Made by a program: the position numbers and the translations under genes. Under the pieces are notes generated by a model, which was given only the letters and a program-made list of their open reading frames with translations, was not told the DNA's origin and did no database searches. This document shows, piece by piece, positions 18,801 to 24,003 of a stretch of 64,000 nucleotides of DNA (within the stretch, counting starts at the first letter, position 1; each line of letters opens with the position of its first letter). Source of the DNA: Magnetospirillum gryphiswaldense MSR-1 v2 (GTDB lineage Bacteria > Pseudomonadota > Alphaproteobacteria > Rhodospirillales > Magnetospirillaceae). The stretch is taken from the NCBI RefSeq assembly GCF_000513295.1, contig NC_023065.1, forward strand, positions 1,736,001 to 1,800,000, read 5' to 3'.

Positions 18801-21337
18801 AGACTGGCCAGCAGCAACAGACTGGCATCCACGGCGGCCCCCCCGGGCAGCATCCAGGCAAAGCCGAACGCCACCAAGGTGATCGGCGCCAGCAACGAAC
18901 GGCGCAGATTGTCCAACATCTTCCAGCGACCGACCGCAGGCAGCGCCTTGGCGCCGAAAATCCACGGCAGTAATTGCCAGTCGCCCCGAATCCAGCGGTG
19001 CTGGCGCTTGGCCGCCACCTCGTAACGCGACGGAAAATCCTCGACCACCTCGATATCCGAGGTCAGGCCGGCGCGGGCGAACACACCTTCGAACAGATCA
19101 TGGCTGAGCAGGGTATTGTCGGCGACGCGCCCGGCCAGGGCGGCTTCAAAGACGTCCACGTCATAGATGCCCTTGCCGGTATAAGAGCCCTCGCCGAACA
19201 GATCCTGATAAACGTCGGAGGTCGCCGCCGCGTAAGGGTCCATGCCGCCGGGGGCCGAGAACACCCGCTGATACAGCGATCCATCGCAGGTCATGGGTAA
19301 AGCCGGGGTCACCCGCGGCTGCAAAATGCCGTAGCCGTCGGTGACGCGGCCTTGTTCAGGGCTGAAATGCGGACGGTTCAGCGGATGGGCCATCTTGCCG
19401 ATCAGCCGCGCCGCCGCATCCCGGGGCAAGCGGGTGTCGGCGTCCAGGGTGATGACATAGCGCACATCGGGCGGCACACAGGGCGCCATGCCGGCCACCG
19501 CCATGAAGCCGGTGTCGGTGGCGCCACGCAACAGCCGGTTCAGCTCGTGCAGCTTGCCGCGCTTGCGCTCCCAGCCCATCCACTTGTTTTCGCTGGCATT
19601 GAACAGGCGCCGCCGATGCAGCAGCAAGAAGCGATCACCACACGGACCCGGTCCATAAGTCCGGTTCAACTGGGCGATGGCCTCGACGGCGACGGCCAAC
19701 AGGGGCGTATCGCTGTCGACGGTCTCGCTATCGGCATCAAGTCCATCGGTGAGCAGGGCGAAGGTGAAATCACCACCGGTGCCGGAAAGGTGGTGAACCT
19801 CGAGGCGTTCGATCTGCTCACGCAGATCGGCCTCGCCGGTCAACAACGTCGGCACCGCCACCAAGGTGCGCAGCGAGGATGGCACCCCGGCTTTCAAGTC
19901 CAGTCCCGGCAAGGTGACGGCGCCGAAGCTCCAGGCGACGGCGCGGTTGACCAGGGCGGTGGCCACCTCGCTGGCCGGCAGCACGGCGAGGCATGCGGCC
20001 AGCGCCAGCCACCATGGGGACAAACCGGCGCCGGACACCACCCCGACGGCGCCCAGCACCAAAGCCAAGGTGACCAAGGCGATCATGCCCACATAGCCGC
20101 CGATGCCCAACCGGCTGTTGAAGCGGGCCAGACGCAGCCGCGGCGGCAGGCGAAAGCCGATGGCGCGCTCGAAAGCCAGCCGCCCCCCGGCGATCAGATG
20201 ATAGCCGGGATCGCCCAGCCGTTCGATCTCCAAGGCGTCGGTGGTGGTGGCCCTGGCCGTGACCGCCGCCGCCAGGGCATGATCGACGATGGCCAGTTCG
20301 GACAAGGCGGCGCCGCGCGACAGGGTTTCGATGGCGCTGCGGTACAGATTGCGGGTGTGGAAATCCATGCCGCCGAAAGGGCTGGCGGCGCGCAACCGCT
20401 CGTCCACCAGACTGACGCTCTCGAACAACTCGCTCCAGTCGATATCGGAAATCAGCCGCATGCTGGTGATGACGTTGCGCACGGTGACGTTGGAGGCGCC
20501 CTGGCGTTGCTGCGCCTCGCGCACCACGTCATCGACCGAGGCGCCTTGCAGCCGCAGTCGATCCTCGAGCCAGCCCAGGGCCGGCATGGTGCGCGGATCC
20601 TGGTCGCGCAACCGTTTCGCCAATTGGGCGGCGAAAAGCGCCGACAGCGGACCGGCCGAACGCTGGGCGATGTCGTCATCCAAAGCCGAGCGGGCGCAGC
20701 CGGTTGCCAACAACCGATCGGCCAGGGCTTCCGCCGCCGCCCGCGCCTGACGCCCCGCGCTCATCTGGTCGGCCAACCGGCGCAGATTTTCCACCAAGAC
20801 GATGCGCAAGGTGATGGCCGCCGCCCACAATTCGCCAATGGTCAGCGGCTGTACCCGCTGATAGGCGGCGACGAAACGGCGAAAGCTGTCGGGGTCGAAA
20901 TGGCTGTCGGTATGGGCGACAAAGCCCCAGGCCAGACCGAACACCCGGGGATAGCCGGCGAACGGCCCATCGGCCAGTTTCGGCAATTGCCGGTAATAGC
21001 CCGTCGGCAGATCGTCCTTGATCTCGCGGATGTGTTCTTCCACCAGATGGTAATTGTCCAACAGCCATTCCGCCGCCGGAACCTCGCCCCGCCCGCTCTC
21101 CAACTCGGCGGCGCTGGCCCGGTAAGCGGCCAGCAGAACCGCCGCATTGTCACGCAAACGGGCATGCAGGGACAAAACATGCGGCGGCCTGGCCGTCACC
21201 GATTGGGCGGCGGCCAGGCTTTCCGCGTGCTGTTCCAACCGTTCGATCCCGAACAGTTCTTCCCGGACCGGGGCAATGTCGCTCCAGGGCGACGACAGCG
21301 GACGAGGCCCGCGAACCAGCCGGAGAATGGACTGCAT
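12872..21337 (-). CDS. ndvB: cyclic beta-1,2-glucan synthase
   Basis: A giant membrane protein of 2821 residues, the usual size of NdvB/ChvB. Hydrophobic segments near 415-465 and 810-1000 frame a GT84-type glycosyltransferase with TLDADTRLP (about 627) and KRQHRWIRGDW (Q..RW motif, about 781). Two large carbohydrate-binding/super-sandwich regions follow, then a C-terminal GH94 glycoside phosphorylase module (TGDWNDGMN about 2506; AGWMYRGAVEDILG). NdvB makes periplasmic cyclic glucans for osmoadaptation and controls ring size. I chose ATG 21337; a TTG at 21355 would add six residues. The DUF3096 gene just upstream ends 26 bases before it, so ndvB may share promoter P4. Confidence 0.93.
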   Translation of the reverse strand: MQSILRLVRGPRPLSSPWSDIAPVREELFGIERLEQHAESLAAAQSVTARPPHVLSLHARLRDNAAVLLAAYRASAAELESGRGEVPAAEWLLDNYHLVEEHIREIKDDLPTGYYRQLPKLADGPFAGYPRVFGLAWGFVAHTDSHFDPDSFRRFVAAYQRVQPLTIGELWAAAITLRIVLVENLRRLADQMSAGRQARAAAEALADRLLATGCARSALDDDIAQRSAGPLSALFAAQLAKRLRDQDPRTMPALGWLEDRLRLQGASVDDVVREAQQRQGASNVTVRNVITSMRLISDIDWSELFESVSLVDERLRAASPFGGMDFHTRNLYRSAIETLSRGAALSELAIVDHALAAAVTARATTTDALEIERLGDPGYHLIAGGRLAFERAIGFRLPPRLRLARFNSRLGIGGYVGMIALVTLALVLGAVGVVSGAGLSPWWLALAACLAVLPASEVATALVNRAVAWSFGAVTLPGLDLKAGVPSSLRTLVAVPTLLTGEADLREQIERLEVHHLSGTGGDFTFALLTDGLDADSETVDSDTPLLAVAVEAIAQLNRTYGPGPCGDRFLLLHRRRLFNASENKWMGWERKRGKLHELNRLLRGATDTGFMAVAGMAPCVPPDVRYVITLDADTRLPRDAAARLIGKMAHPLNRPHFSPEQGRVTDGYGILQPRVTPALPMTCDGSLYQRVFSAPGGMDPYAAATSDVYQDLFGEGSYTGKGIYDVDVFEAALAGRVADNTLLSHDLFEGVFARAGLTSDIEVVEDFPSRYEVAAKRQHRWIRGDWQLLPWIFGAKALPAVGRWKMLDNLRRSLLAPITLVAFGFAWMLPGGAAVDASLLLLASLAIPAMLPVLLSVLPHRAGIGWRSHARTLVGDARAAILQTLLSLLFLPDQGWRAGDAIIRTLVRLGGSRRHLLEWTSAAQSSRCARLDAIGFQRQMAGGTVLAAGMAVAAITLSPVSWPVVLPLALVWLMAPFVALWASRSPPAINRLNMGVADARGLRLIARRTWRFFETFVTAADNMLPPDNFQESPRPALAHRTSPTNMGLYLLSAVAARDFGWAATTETVERLEATLATMHKLARFKGHFFNWYATQDLRPLDPAYVSSVDSGNLAGHLIVLANACDEWCVQPLAPTIRHGMADALGLAHEALAALPTAGGENGRCFAVLLSEIDTLLTGVQALETLLPALKRLADKAAKAAHALISTIEDDGSSDLVFWIEALRKAVAEHGRDLLDPVDRQRLQAIADTARQMALAMDFAFLLDPERKLLSIGYSLADNRLDLNCYDLLASEARLASLFAIAKGDVSTRHWFRLGRAATPLGNGSALISWSGSMFEYLMPSLVMRAPTGSLLEQTNRLVVRRQQDYGHSLDIPWGISESAYNARDMEFTYQYSNFGVPGLGLKRGLSENVVIAPYATGLAAMIDPGGARRNFAHLAKMGGRGRYGFYEALDFTRARLPDDATVAIVRGFMAHHQGMTIVAIANTLDDGRMRDRFHREPMIQACELLLQERMPRNVAIAHPRAEEVKASAIDAITVTPNVRLLTAQTGGGPVTHLLSNGRYAVMLTATGGGYSRWRDIAITRWREDATRDDWGSFIFLRDIQDGAIWSAGVQPIGGDCDHQQIVFGEDHAEFSRRDGSLTTTMDVLVSGEDDGEVRRLSLVNSGRRPREIELTSYAELVLTTPAADNAHPAFAKMFVQTSYLAEFGAIIATRRLRSPDEGQVWAAHFAVVEGVTTADPQYESDRSRFLGRGRGIANAAAIFDGRKLTNTVGTVLDPILSLRHRVSVPPGETARIAFWTIVASTQAQLLDLIDKHHDRNAFDRARTLAWTQAQVQLRHLGVDADEAADFQRLAAPILYADPRFRAPSEVIVRGAGPQSGLWQYAISGDLPIVLLLIDDIEDMAQVRQLLRAHEYWRMKRLSVDIVIINERASSYVQDLQVAIETALRSSQAQAGFGGEGSQGSVHALRADLVSLEVRTLLRSIARVSLIARRGSIANQLTRVPDLPYLPPPVYRRRAQGAKIEPPDLEMFNGLGGFAQDGREYVIHLHSGKTTPAPWINVIANPAFGFQVAAEGCGYSWAENSRENQLTPWSNDPVSDPPGEVLYIRDEESGSLWNPTARPIMDGGDYLARHGFGYSRFEHQADGIALGLLQYVPMADPIKISRLTVTNRSGRARRLTVTAYAEWVLGNSRGASAPFVITGIDDGTGAMLARNPWNIGFSSRIAFADLGGRQSAWTADRTEFLGHHGDLSAPAALIGGASLSKAVGAGLDPCSALQGMVELAAGQTVEIVWFLGQCPSVAEAQALVSRYRSADLDAVLAEVSDHWRTLLGAVQVKTPDRTMDIMVNGWLLYQTLACRIWARAGFYQASGAYGFRDQLQDGMALTFARPEETRRHLLRAAARQFGEGDVQHWWLPHSGAGVRTRISDDRVWLAYAVATYIGCSGDGAILDEMLPFLQGPRLRPGENDAVFQPMADGKAATLFEHCARGLDQCLELTGEHGLPLIGTGDWNDGMNRVGVDGKGESVWLGWLLARTIDLFAPLAPPAEAERVRRWRDHVAHLRDGIERHAWDGAWYRRATFDDGTWLGSETSDECRIDSIAQSWAVLSGAADPVRAATAMASLERHLIRADDGLALLFTPPFDRTERDPGYIKGYPPGLRENGGQYSHAGMWAIQAFARMGQADKAARLFALLNPINHARDAVEVARYKVEPYVVAADVYSVPPHVGRGGWTWYTGAAGWMYRGAVEDILGISRQGAVLVIAPRLPAGWPGYEATIDLKAGFCRIVVTARADGEAGAVLDGEVVPCPDGRVRVALDGGRHDLRIHL

Positions 21338-21362
21338 GAAGCTACTTTCAATCAAGGTCGGA

Positions 21363-21521
21363 TCAGCGAAGACCGGAAACGAAATAAGGCGCGATACCGA
21401 CCACCCCGATGACGATCAGATAAATGGCGACGACGTAATTCAACAGTCTCGGCTGGATGAGAATGAGAATACCGCAAAGCAGAGCTACGATTGCCTCGAT
21501 GGGCATGGAATGATAATTCAT
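21363..21521 (-). CDS. DUF3096 small membrane protein
   Basis: A 52-residue protein: MNYHSMPIEAIVALLCGILI, then PRLLNYVVAIYLIVIGVVG, ending SGLR. Two hydrophobic helices separated by an I-Q-P-R-L-L-N-Y turn match DUF3096, a family often found near stress genes. AAAGGGG lies 7 bases before the ATG. It lies directly upstream of ndvB and is driven by the inverted boxed promoter at 21570-21612. Function unknown. Confidence 0.78.
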   Translation of the reverse strand: MNYHSMPIEAIVALLCGILILIQPRLLNYVVAIYLIVIGVVGIAPYFVSGLR

Positions 21522-21569
21522 ATTAAATCCCCTTTCACACAAACAAATGACGACATTGTCATTAATAAA

Positions 21570-21612
21570 AAATTAGAAATGAGTAATTTCCGACCCTACA
21601 CCGGATAATTAC
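21570..21612 (-). promoter_or_regulatory. FixJ-box-like promoter P4 (DUF3096, possibly ndvB)
   Basis: Minus strand GTAATTATCC (21612-21603), a variant with one extra base, then 27 bases and TAATTT (21575-21570). Together with P3 it forms an inverted repeat (GTAATT.CCG ... CGG.AATTAC), so one site may serve both directions. It is the least certain of the ten. Confidence 0.4.
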
Positions 21613-21625
21613 TTAAGAGTAACCT
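21583..21625 (+). promoter_or_regulatory. FixJ-box-like promoter P3 (for the 21686 lipoprotein)
   Basis: GTAATTTCC (21583-21591) followed by GACCCT, a 28-base gap in total, then TAACCT (21620-21625). The gene starts 60 bases after the -10. Confidence 0.55.
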
Positions 21626-21685
21626 TCAAATACGAGAATAAATACATAGCTAAATACATTTAGCGTGTTCAGCAGGAGATCAGAA

Positions 21686-22159
21686 ATGAAGATCATCAAA
21701 TTGGCGGTCCCGATCGGGATCACCATCGCCGTCGGACTGATGGTGGCCTCTTGCGCCCCCCAGTCCTCGTCACCACAACAGGTACAGTCGACCGTTCCCA
21801 GCAATCCGACGGTGACCTACAAGTATTTGGGCGACCAAGACTTGGTTCAGGCCAATCAAAACGCGGCTGGGTTCTGCAACCAGTACCAATCCATCCCGCG
21901 GACCAAGACGTTCTCGACCGAACCCAATGGCGGAAAGCTGGTGGTTTTTGAATGCCTGCACGCCGCGCAGCCACCGGTTTTGCCGCCGCAATACAACCCC
22001 AACGCCGGCTACACCTACATGACCGACCAGGAACTGGTGGAAGCGTCGCGCAACGCCCAGATTTACTGCATGAACAACGGGTCGCAGCAGGTGATGTCCA
22101 ATGTGACCACCAACGTCAATGGCAGTCGGACCGTCTCGTTCCAGTGCGGCCCCCGCTAA
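21686..22159 (+). CDS. lipoprotein with two internal repeats
   Basis: A 157-residue protein with a lipoprotein signal (VASC). The mature part holds two similar units of about 50 residues: TYKYLGDQDLVQANQNAAGF and GYTYMTDQELVEASRNAQIY, each followed by a cysteine and a C-terminal strand ending in a second cysteine (FEC or FQC). The duplicated Cys pairs suggest one disulfide per unit. AGGAGA lies 7 bases before ATG 21686, which is preferred to the TTG- or ATG-initiated longer frame. It is served by promoter P3 and followed by a strong terminator. No family recognised. Confidence 0.7.
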   Translation: MKIIKLAVPIGITIAVGLMVASCAPQSSSPQQVQSTVPSNPTVTYKYLGDQDLVQANQNAAGFCNQYQSIPRTKTFSTEPNGGKLVVFECLHAAQPPVLPPQYNPNAGYTYMTDQELVEASRNAQIYCMNNGSQQVMSNVTTNVNGSRTVSFQCGPR

Positions 22160-22214
22160 AAGTCGCCATCCACGTGCCGTTTGGGATTTCCCAAGCGGCC
22201 CGTAGCACGGCGTT

Positions 22215-22355
22215 TCAAGCCCTCGGCGCTGCCGAGGGCTTCTTTTTGGGGCTCTGCCGGGACTCGTCCTGGACCGGCGGCACGATCACGATCTTCTTAG
22301 CCGGAGCCTTGGGCTTTTTCGGCTCGCGTCCGGTGCGTTTCTGGCTTTTCGCCAT
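22215..22355 (-). CDS. small basic protein (46 aa)
   Basis: A 46-residue, Lys/Pro-rich, probably nucleic-acid-binding or disordered protein: MAKSQKRTGREPKKPKAPAK, then KIVIVPPVQD and a basic C-terminus. GAGGAG lies 6 bases upstream of the ATG, which makes the call credible despite the length. Its last codons are read from the stem of the terminator of the opposing lipoprotein gene. Function unknown. Confidence 0.6.
   Translation of the reverse strand: MAKSQKRTGREPKKPKAPAKKIVIVPPVQDESRQSPKKKPSAAPRA
22217..22247 (+). terminator. rho-independent terminator of the 21686 gene
   Basis: An 11-bp perfect stem (AAGCCCTCGGC, loop GCT, then the complement) is followed by CTTTTT on the plus strand. It overlaps the 3' end of the small basic gene on the other strand. 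Confidence 0.85.
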
Positions 22356-22409
22356 CTGCGTCTCCTCAAAGACAGGATAACCGCGCGGCGGCTGCCGGGC
22401 GGATCGGCT

Positions 22410-22727
22410 TCAGCGGATGACCAGATTGTTCCTGAGTTGGCGCACACCATCGACATTGCGGGCGATTTCGCCGGCCTTGGCCTTGGATTGCGCCGAATCG
22501 ACAAAGCCGCTCAGTTGCACCACGTCTTGCATGGTCTCGACGCTGATCTCCAGGGTTTTAAGCCCGGGATCGTTGAAGATGGCGGTCTTGACCCGAGTGG
22601 TGATGGTGGCGTCGTCCACGTATTCCCCCGCCGTCTCGCGCCCGGAAAACACCGTGCAGCCCGAAAGGGCGACGACGACAGCGAACACGGCAAGGATTTT
22701 GCCCATGCCCCTGTTTTGATAAGCCAT
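22410..22727 (-). CDS. BON-domain lipoprotein
   Basis: A 105-residue protein with a lipoprotein signal (ALSGC) and one BON domain: DDATITTRVKTAIFNDP, LKTLEISVETMQDVVQLSGF and RQLRNNLVIR. BON proteins of the OsmY type bind phospholipid and protect the envelope under osmotic stress. AGGAG lies 8 bases before ATG 22727. The predicted 5' leader contains a strong hairpin, and the boxed promoter P5 lies further upstream, supporting stress induction. Confidence 0.85.
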   Translation of the reverse strand: MAYQNRGMGKILAVFAVVVALSGCTVFSGRETAGEYVDDATITTRVKTAIFNDPGLKTLEISVETMQDVVQLSGFVDSAQSKAKAGEIARNVDGVRQLRNNLVIR

Positions 22728-22758
22728 GGCATTTCTCCTGTGGACCGCATAATGCGAA

Positions 22759-22785
22759 GTCTCGATGAGCTCGACTCATCGAGAC
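22759..22785 (-). promoter_or_regulatory. hairpin in the 5' leader of the BON gene
   Basis: A perfect 11-bp inverted repeat (GTCTCGATGAG, 5-base loop, complement) sits between the predicted transcription start near 22797 and the ATG at 22727. There is no T-run, so it may stabilise the mRNA or bind a protein rather than terminate. Confidence 0.45.
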
Positions 22786-22803
22786 ATGGATAAGTCCAGA
22801 CCA

Positions 22804-22847
22804 ACCGTAGCTCCGGCCCGATCCCTGACGACAGGGTCGGAAACTAC
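22804..22847 (-). promoter_or_regulatory. FixJ-box-like promoter P5 (BON gene)
   Basis: Minus strand GTAGTTTCC (22847-22839) then GACCCTGTCG, a 29-base gap in total, then TACGGT (22809-22804). Among the best matches to the consensus. Confidence 0.62.
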
Positions 22848-22908
22848 TCTGGAGGGGGACAGAGGCAGCTTTGATCCAGAGCCGCCGGTTGGCCTGAAGG
22901 CAGTCGAT

Positions 22909-23304
22909 TTAGCGGGCGTAGACGAATTCCGGCAGGGCCTTCAGCCCTTCCTTGGTCGCCCCGGTCAGCACCAGCCCCTTGTCATCGGCGGTCGGCCGCA
23001 AATCTTCGTAGCGCACGGCGATCAGCTTGTCGCCGATACCCAGATAACCGCCCACCGAGACGATGGCGAACAGAGCGCGCTGATCCTTGGAGATGATGAG
23101 ATCGTCGATCTTGCCGACCGCTTCGCCCTTCTCGTTGGTGACGGCGGCGCCGATGATCTTGCTGGAGCGATAGCCGGTGGCGACGGACTGAACGTCGATG
23201 GAGGTGACCATCTGCTTAGCGCCCTGGGCCAAAGCCGGCTGGCCGACGGCCAAGACGGTCAGCGTCAACAAGGTGGCGGCGGCAAAGCCTAAAGTCTTGT
23301 TCAT
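22909..23304 (-). CDS. secreted PRC-barrel protein
   Basis: A 131-residue protein with a signal peptide (hydrophobic 5-24, cleavage near ALAQG). The mature part is a PRC-barrel: SSKIIGAAVTNEKGEAVGKIDD, then GYLGIGDKLIAVRYEDL. Periplasmic PRC-barrel proteins are common in stress clusters of alphaproteobacteria and have no known enzymatic activity. AAAGGGA precedes the ATG. The gene is driven by promoter P6. Confidence 0.82.
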   Translation of the reverse strand: MNKTLGFAAATLLTLTVLAVGQPALAQGAKQMVTSIDVQSVATGYRSSKIIGAAVTNEKGEAVGKIDDLIISKDQRALFAIVSVGGYLGIGDKLIAVRYEDLRPTADDKGLVLTGATKEGLKALPEFVYAR

Positions 23305-23355
23305 GGGATTTCCCTTTGTTCAGCGATGCGCGGCCCAATCGGCCCGATCGAGTGA

Positions 23356-23398
23356 ACGGTAGACGCCGAGCCAGGGGGCGGTAAGCGTCGGAAACTAC
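23356..23398 (-). promoter_or_regulatory. FixJ-box-like promoter P6 (PRC-barrel gene)
   Basis: Minus strand GTAGTTTCC (23398-23390), 28-base gap, TACCGT (23361-23356). The gene starts 52 bases after the -10. Confidence 0.6.
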
Positions 23399-23407
23399 CC
23401 AAACCTC

Positions 23408-23773
23408 TCACCAGACGGTTTCAGCGCCGACGGCACGGCGGATCGCCCGGTACAGGTCCAATTCGCGGAAGGGTTTTTGCAGGGTCACCGCCCCCGGTCG
23501 CAACGCCTTGACCCGAGAAATGTCACCACTCATGAACACATGGGGCTGCGGGCCGGCCCGCAGGATCACTTCCATGGCGGCGACGCCGCTGCCCTCGAGC
23601 AGACCGACATCAACAATCATAAGTTGCGGCTTCAAACGGTGAGCGGCGGCGATGGCCGTCGCCTCGGTACTTTCGATCCCATCCACCGCATGCCCCATTT
23701 CCGTCAGCATCTCGGCCAGCACGGTACTGATCATAGCGTCGTCCTCGACCACAAGGACATGAAGCGGCTGCAT
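23408..23773 (-). CDS. single-domain response regulator
   Basis: A 121-residue receiver-only protein: LVVEDDAMI (acidic pair), LMIVDVGLLEGSG (phospho-acceptor Asp), FMSGD and LQKPFRE (conserved Lys), all intact. It has no output domain, so it should act in a phosphorelay or bind a partner. I chose ATG 23773: the longer TTG frame from 23848 begins at the predicted transcription start of P7. It is divergent from the giant hybrid kinase gene and both have boxed promoters, so it is a likely phosphorelay partner. Confidence 0.85.
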   Translation of the reverse strand: MQPLHVLVVEDDAMISTVLAEMLTEMGHAVDGIESTEATAIAAAHRLKPQLMIVDVGLLEGSGVAAMEVILRAGPQPHVFMSGDISRVKALRPGAVTLQKPFRELDLYRAIRRAVGAETVW

Positions 23774-23853
23774 GGATTTTTCCAGTTTTCCAGGCGCGTT
23801 GGCGCCAAATGCGGATAAAGCGGAACCGGGGGTAGTCCCGTCCGCCAAGCCTC

Positions 23854-23896
23854 ACCATAACGACGGGATGGACAAGCTCACAGGAGCGGAAACTAC
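23854..23896 (-). promoter_or_regulatory. FixJ-box-like promoter P7 (response regulator)
   Basis: Minus strand GTAGTTTCC (23896-23888), 28-base gap, TATGGT (23859-23854). It is back to back with P8, whose box starts 21 bases away. Confidence 0.58.
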
Positions 23897-23917
23897 TCAC
23901 CCCACCCTCAAGGGCAG

Positions 23918-23959
23918 GTATATTCCACCGCCCCCATTTCGACCAAATTGTGATAGGTT
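23918..23959 (+). promoter_or_regulatory. FixJ-box-like promoter P8 (giant hybrid kinase)
   Basis: GTATATTCC (23918-23926), 27-base gap, TAGGTT (23954-23959). The box is weaker than average, but its position and direction agree with the others and suggest autoregulation. Confidence 0.45.
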
Positions 23960-24003
23960 GCCACACTGCTTTCAACCGGAAGCAGTTACACGCGAGCACG
24001 TCG

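Noticed and set aside
19352-21412. Long plus-strand open frame (686 codons) opposite ndvB
   Set aside because: Antisense shadow of a high-GC gene; no ribosome site and low-complexity Gln/Gly/Arg-rich translation without motifs.
22839-22847. GGAAAC on the plus strand as an EcfG -35 (GGAAC)
   Set aside because: No CGTT at the expected 16-17 base distance and no gene in that direction at several sites; the opposite-strand box with its -10 fits all ten sites.
23774-23848. Upstream TTG extension of the receiver gene
   Set aside because: It would begin at the predicted transcription start and adds no conserved residues; ATG 23773 gives a normal receiver.
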